Assembly: GCA_002503825.1 (NCBI GenBank)
Contig: DASP01000012.1
Coordinates: 158,139-185,331, forward strand
DNA from: Methanoregulaceae archaeon UBA467
GTDB taxonomy: Archaea; Halobacteriota; Methanomicrobia; Methanomicrobiales; Methanospirillaceae
Direction of reading: 5' to 3'
Length of the DNA: 27,193 nucleotides
Within the stretch, counting starts at the first letter, position 1. Each line of letters begins with the position of its first letter. A program made the position numbers and the translations under genes. The notes under the pieces were generated by a model that searched no databases, was not told where the DNA came from, and worked only from the letters and a program-made list of their open reading frames with translations. Below are positions 24,380 through 27,193 of the stretch, one piece after another.

Positions 24380-25137
24380 TGATCACAAGGATATCAGAAA
24401 TTATCCACGGCTGGCTGGGGTGGTGCCCGGACAGGATGATGGCGTCACGCTCCGGAACACTTCGCGCAGATAATCCCTTATCGTCGATATCTTTAGTCGG
24501 ACGCGGATATACGATGCCGGACGTGATTGTGGATTATGGTTCAACCGGCCTGTCAATACCCGTCTTTACACTCATCCTTGCCGGTATTATCACGGGGTTT
24601 TTCGCCGTCATGCGGTACGGCCTTTTTGAACACTGGTCTCTTGCCGGAATACTGGTGCTGATCATCTTCATTCTAGTCGTTGCAGTGCGGATGGGTCACC
24701 AGGATTTTAAAAAAGCGATTATCGAATGTACCCCGGATGCGATCACCATACGGCGGCCTCTCTTCAGGACTGTCACCATCGCAAAAGACATGATAACATC
24801 AATCGGAGTCCGGGAAAACGTTCACCATTCGCGCCGGTGGCTTTTCCGCGGGGCGATGGCGATCTTCCTCGCCGGCGTCATCCCTTCCGTTCTGTTCAGC
24901 GGTCATTCACAGTATATTCTCCGGGTGATTTCCCGGATATCCTATTCAGTATTCGTTGCATTCTACCTGGCAGTCATCGTGTTTTTCGGGTTGCTGTTCT
25001 ATCATGCACATATCAGGTCCCGATATTCCCGGGTTGTTGCGATATTCACACGCAACAAAAAAATTGTCGGGTTGTATATCGATGATCCCGTGAAGGTGTC
25101 GGATATGCTGACAAAGTGGCAGAAGGAGGCAGCCTGA
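24379..25137 (+). CDS. Four-TM GWCP-motif membrane protein (DUF1673-like)
   Basis: This 252-residue product begins with a cytoplasmic segment containing WLGWCPDR, the motif I associate with the DUF1673 family of methanogen membrane proteins. Two TM helices follow (about 58-80 and 84-104). A soluble beta-rich segment (about 108-150) includes CTPDAITIRRPLFRTVTIAKDMI, PH-like in pattern. Two more TM helices (about 155-175 and 190-215) and a C-terminal tail of about 35 residues follow. Function is unknown. Coupling to the upstream HTH gene by a one-base overlap suggests the regulator and this membrane protein act together, for instance as a membrane-linked sensor pair. The family assignment is by motif memory only. 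Confidence 0.75.
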   Translation: MITRISEIIHGWLGWCPDRMMASRSGTLRADNPLSSISLVGRGYTMPDVIVDYGSTGLSIPVFTLILAGIITGFFAVMRYGLFEHWSLAGILVLIIFILVVAVRMGHQDFKKAIIECTPDAITIRRPLFRTVTIAKDMITSIGVRENVHHSRRWLFRGAMAIFLAGVIPSVLFSGHSQYILRVISRISYSVFVAFYLAVIVFFGLLFYHAHIRSRYSRVVAIFTRNKKIVGLYIDDPVKVSDMLTKWQKEAA

Positions 25138-25139
25138 TC

Positions 25140-25280
25140 ATGGACCTTTCACGAGCAATCGGGAAATATCCCGGCTGGTGCCCGCATGCACATTCAAGGG
25201 CTCGTATCGCAAGTATCAGGCAGGATAACGAAACAACCGTCATTCCGGGAGGTCATCGGTCTCCCTGGCATCAACAATGA
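25140..25280 (+). pseudogene. Truncated GWCP (DUF1673-like) gene fragment
   Basis: Two bases after the upstream stop, an ATG opens a 46-residue frame beginning MDLSRAIGKYPGWCPHAH and continuing with SRARIASIRQDNETTVIPGG. This mirrors the N-terminus of the preceding gene (GWLGWCPDR...RSGTLRADN) but stops at 25278-25280 with no membrane part. Its last 41 bases overlap the 3' end of the convergent PepSY-like gene. It looks like the remaining 5' end of a tandem paralogue whose body was lost, though expression as a short peptide cannot be excluded; GGAGG lies 11-15 bases upstream. Confidence 0.6.
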
Positions 25281-26031
25281 ACGGGTAGAGGGTCCGATCA
25301 ATCTCCGGATGGGTTGTTCCATAGAATATCCAGACCGGATTATAGTATTCCTGGTCATGATCCCGGTCTTCCGCATAATATCCCAGCTTAATGCCGGATA
25401 CTATCAGCCCGTTCAGGGAGCTCTGGGGGATTTCAACGAGATCGCGTCTTTTAAGTTTATCGAACGCCTCTTCCGCTGAAATGATCGGAATATCACGATC
25501 GTACTGGAGCGTGCGCCAGACCTTATCGAACTGGAGCAGTTCGCCGTTTTCACCGAGGCAGACGGTAATTTCTGCACCCGGGCCGACAACCGGGAGCCCC
25601 GCCACCTGCCGGGTATAGATGACCTGTGTCCACTGGGGATATTCCTGCCCGGTGACACCTGTTGCCGTGTTGTACTCTTTCATGGCGACCCGTTCGGTTT
25701 TTCGAAGAACCGCGTCAGCGGGAAGGCCGCCATACTGCTCCAGCGCTTTTTCTGCAATGGACAACGCTTCGTCTTCAGAGGGGATGTTTGTCTTTATCTC
25801 CATGAGTTTTGGCGAGCCGATGAAAAATACGGTAATATTTGTCACTTTATAGATCGGTATTGTTTCCGGGGATTTCGGAAAAGGCGTGTCAAGAGTGATA
25901 CCCTCAGTCATATTCACGGAAACAGGTTTGAATGATACGTCGTCCTGTACCGGCCTGGTCAGCAGAACTCCGATTGCCGTACCTGCAATGACGAGGCATG
26001 CAAAAAATACTATCCAGGTATTTGCGTTCAT
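25240..26031 (-). CDS. Membrane-anchored PepSY-like protein
   Basis: From the ATG at 26031 the product has 263 residues: an N-terminal membrane anchor (about 5-25) and an extracytoplasmic region. The first segment is Pro/Thr-rich. A PepSY-like unit comes next (about 82-150; IPSEDEALSIAEKALEQYGGLP...), then VIYTRQVAGLPVVGPGAEITVCLGENGEL. A second helix-strand unit follows (ISAEEAFDKLKRRDL...), giving two PepSY/YycI-like repeats. PepSY domains are known in secreted peptidase inhibitors and regulatory proteins; the role here is not known. The frame extends to 26103, but a TATA element (26107-26114) would start transcription downstream of that codon, so ATG 26031 is preferred. Confidence 0.78.
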   Translation of the reverse strand: MNANTWIVFFACLVIAGTAIGVLLTRPVQDDVSFKPVSVNMTEGITLDTPFPKSPETIPIYKVTNITVFFIGSPKLMEIKTNIPSEDEALSIAEKALEQYGGLPADAVLRKTERVAMKEYNTATGVTGQEYPQWTQVIYTRQVAGLPVVGPGAEITVCLGENGELLQFDKVWRTLQYDRDIPIISAEEAFDKLKRRDLVEIPQSSLNGLIVSGIKLGYYAEDRDHDQEYYNPVWIFYGTTHPEIDRTLYPFIVDARETDDLPE

Positions 26032-26106
26032 GGTATCAGGTAATTCTGTAGGGAGAATGTGGCACTCTCCATCTGGTATCCGTACACAGGCAGTCCCTCT
26101 CATGAG

Positions 26107-26114
26107 TATACAAG
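26107..26114 (-). promoter_or_regulatory. TATA box of the PepSY-like gene
   Basis: TTGTATAC on the minus strand predicts transcription near 26085. That gives a leader of about 50 bases to ATG 26031 and excludes the ATG at 26103. Confidence 0.45.
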
Positions 26115-26291
26115 TTCATTCATGAAATGATCTTGCAATGGCACTCCTTGTTGCGTTTGTTCATTTAGTGTACCGGGGAGAACAGGGAATCTTATCCCGG
26201 GCAATCGGACCGTGTTCCAAGGTTCTGACCGGTCAGGGTTTCCACCGCATGCCCGCGATAGTGTGTGGTATCCCTCATGAGATCATGTAAT

Positions 26292-26325
26292 AAAATTTAT
26301 CATGTGTAAAAATAATTAAACACAT
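26292..26325 (+). promoter_or_regulatory. Promoter and inverted-repeat operator of the ArsR-type gene
   Basis: AAAATTTA (26292-26299) is a TATA element centred 33 bases before the ATG. The inverted repeat ATGTGT (26302-26307) / ACACAT (26320-26325), with a 12-base AT-rich gap, lies between it and the ATG at 26329. The mRNA should be nearly leaderless, and the repeat is placed for autorepression. Confidence 0.55.
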
Positions 26326-26328
26326 ATA

Positions 26329-26631
26329 ATGCTGGGCCCGAAATCCATCCCGGAACTGGCCAAAATCCTGAGTTTCCTCGGGAACGAACAGCGGCTCAAC
26401 ATACTCAAAGCGATCACCCACGAGGAAAAGTTTGCACGGGAGATCTCAGAAGAGATCGGGATCTCGCGGCCTCTCGTGAACATATACTTAAAGCAGTTCG
26501 AAAAGGCCGGGCTCGTCACCGGCACCAACCGCGTTGCCGAAGAACCGCCGTACCTTAAAAGATATTACAAGGCGATACCATTCGATCTGGTCGTGAACCT
26601 GGACCGTATCGAAAAAATCGGAGAGGAATAA
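26329..26631 (+). CDS. ArsR-like winged-helix regulator
   Basis: This 100-residue protein is a single winged helix. It has ILSFLGNEQRLNILKAI as the first helices, the helix-turn-helix FAREISEEIGISRPLVNIYLKQFEKAGLV, and a wing (TGTNRVAEEPPYLKRYYKAI). The metal-binding ELCVC motif of classic ArsR proteins is absent, so it is not a metal sensor of that type. The next gene starts two bases after its stop and encodes a membrane coiled-coil protein; a third gene follows after five bases. It is therefore the first gene of a three-gene operon and may be its own repressor. Confidence 0.88.
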   Translation: MLGPKSIPELAKILSFLGNEQRLNILKAITHEEKFAREISEEIGISRPLVNIYLKQFEKAGLVTGTNRVAEEPPYLKRYYKAIPFDLVVNLDRIEKIGEE

Positions 26632-26633
26632 GT

Positions 26634-27035
26634 ATGGATTTTAAAACGATCAGAAATTTTCACTGGATCACAAAGGCCGTGATTATACTCACTGCTTTCC
26701 CGTTTGTATTGATACTGGTTGCATTAGTTGCAGACATGTTAGGAATCCCAAATTCTTCACAAGGTGCAGGCCTTGTTATGTACCTCACCTTTCTTTTGAT
26801 GTATGTATTCCTGGTTGTCCTGGTGATTATCTTAATTTACACGGTTGTAACCCGGATCAAGGCGTGGATCGAGAAATACCTGGACGCGATGCTTGCAAAA
26901 CTGGACATGCTGGCCGAACGGAAGGCCGGACCGGGAGACGCAGGTGTGACACTCGCGGTGATGAACGGGAAAGTGGAACGGATGGAGAAAAAACTTGAAA
27001 ATATCGAACGAATACTGGAGAATGTAACGGAGTAG
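26634..27035 (+). CDS. Two-TM protein with C-terminal coiled coil
   Basis: The 133-residue product has a short basic N-terminus, two TM helices (about 12-36 and 45-72), and a cytoplasmic helix rich in Lys, Glu, Leu and Met (about 74-133). The end, VERMEKKLENIERILENV, forms clear heptads and so a coiled coil. It is in an operon after an ArsR-like gene, with a two-base gap. It may anchor the following protein or the regulator at the membrane; that is inference. No enzyme motif is present. Confidence 0.75.
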   Translation: MDFKTIRNFHWITKAVIILTAFPFVLILVALVADMLGIPNSSQGAGLVMYLTFLLMYVFLVVLVIILIYTVVTRIKAWIEKYLDAMLAKLDMLAERKAGPGDAGVTLAVMNGKVERMEKKLENIERILENVTE

Positions 27036-27040
27036 CAGGT

Positions 27041-27193
27041 ATGGACACTAAACTGACCGGTATCTTCAGAGAGGGCGATACCCGCGATTTTAAGAAATGG
27101 GTGGAGAAGGTTATGGGCGCTTCTGAAGAAAGGAGATCAGAGATCCCGGATCTGAAGGTTGAGATGCACCTCGTCAGGCAGTCCATTGAAACG
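27041..27193 (+). CDS. Start of third operon gene (3' end outside window)
   Basis: ATG at 27041 opens a frame of 51 codons to the window edge. It encodes a polar, helical segment: MDTKLTGIFREGD, then FKKWVEKVMGASEERRSEIP and a further helix. It starts five bases after the stop of the membrane coiled-coil gene, with AGGT directly upstream, so it belongs to the same operon. Nothing identifies the family from this N-terminus; it may interact with the coiled coil of its neighbour. Confidence 0.6.
   Translation, partial: MDTKLTGIFREGDTRDFKKWVEKVMGASEERRSEIPDLKVEMHLVRQSIET

Noticed and set aside
26032..26103. ATG at 26103 as start of the PepSY-like gene
   Set aside because: It would put 24 polar residues before the membrane anchor, and the TATA element predicts transcription starting downstream of it.

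Overview
The window looks like chromosome from a methanogenic euryarchaeon of the Methanomicrobiales (Methanoregula-like). This is inferred from gene content and gene-start architecture; no marker gene such as rRNA or mcr is present. The evidence is TATA-box promoters at archaeal spacing, GGTGA-type ribosome binding sites, an archaeal Thi4/ThiN pair, PKD surface proteins with Thr-rich linkers, multi-PAS sensors without a kinase domain, GWCP-motif (DUF1673-like) membrane proteins and an archaeal-type diadenylate cyclase domain. I see no rRNA, tRNA, CRISPR array or insertion sequence.

Layout. (1) 1-2553: three zinc-ribbon proteins, the first cut by the window edge; the third has an internally duplicated body. 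(2) 2980-5636: a membrane-anchored PKD surface protein with a 48-bp-periodic Thr-rich stalk, then a MerR/BmrR-like regulator. (3) 5918-10392: two large PAS sensors on the minus strand that share a paralogous C-terminal third. This ends in a degenerate HisKA-like helical domain (Asp-Gln-Ile-Arg-Asn-Pro box) with no ATPase domain. (4) 10865-13947: three plus-strand secreted or membrane genes: a Pro/Gly-rich lipoprotein, a PKD-TM-diadenylate cyclase fusion, and a small lipoprotein. (5) 14180-16289: a small unknown protein and the thiamine genes thi4 and thiN, separated by six head-to-tail degenerate 30-bp repeats. (6) 16335-18963: an unidentified ORF (possible hydrolase remnant), a type-B carboxylesterase lipoprotein and a small membrane protein. 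(7) 19166-23750: an MFS drug exporter, a divergent MarR regulator, and a bacterial-type LonA protease. A shared TTAGTTAGGT word lies in front of both marR and lon. (8) 23933-25280: a Cys-containing HTH regulator with a perfect 20-bp palindrome at its promoter, overlapping a four-TM GWCP protein, followed by a truncated GWCP copy. (9) 25240-27193: a PepSY-like membrane-anchored protein, and a divergent ArsR-HTH / membrane coiled-coil / partial-gene operon.

Most notable is the gene at 11693-13207. It has a secretion signal, two heavily sequon-decorated PKD-like domains, a transmembrane helix and a cytoplasmic DacZ-like domain with DGA and GSRH motifs. It reads as a one-piece receptor that could couple envelope conditions to c-di-AMP synthesis. 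The second theme is local regulatory circuitry: four one-component regulators, three of which have a recognisable inverted repeat between TATA box and start codon.
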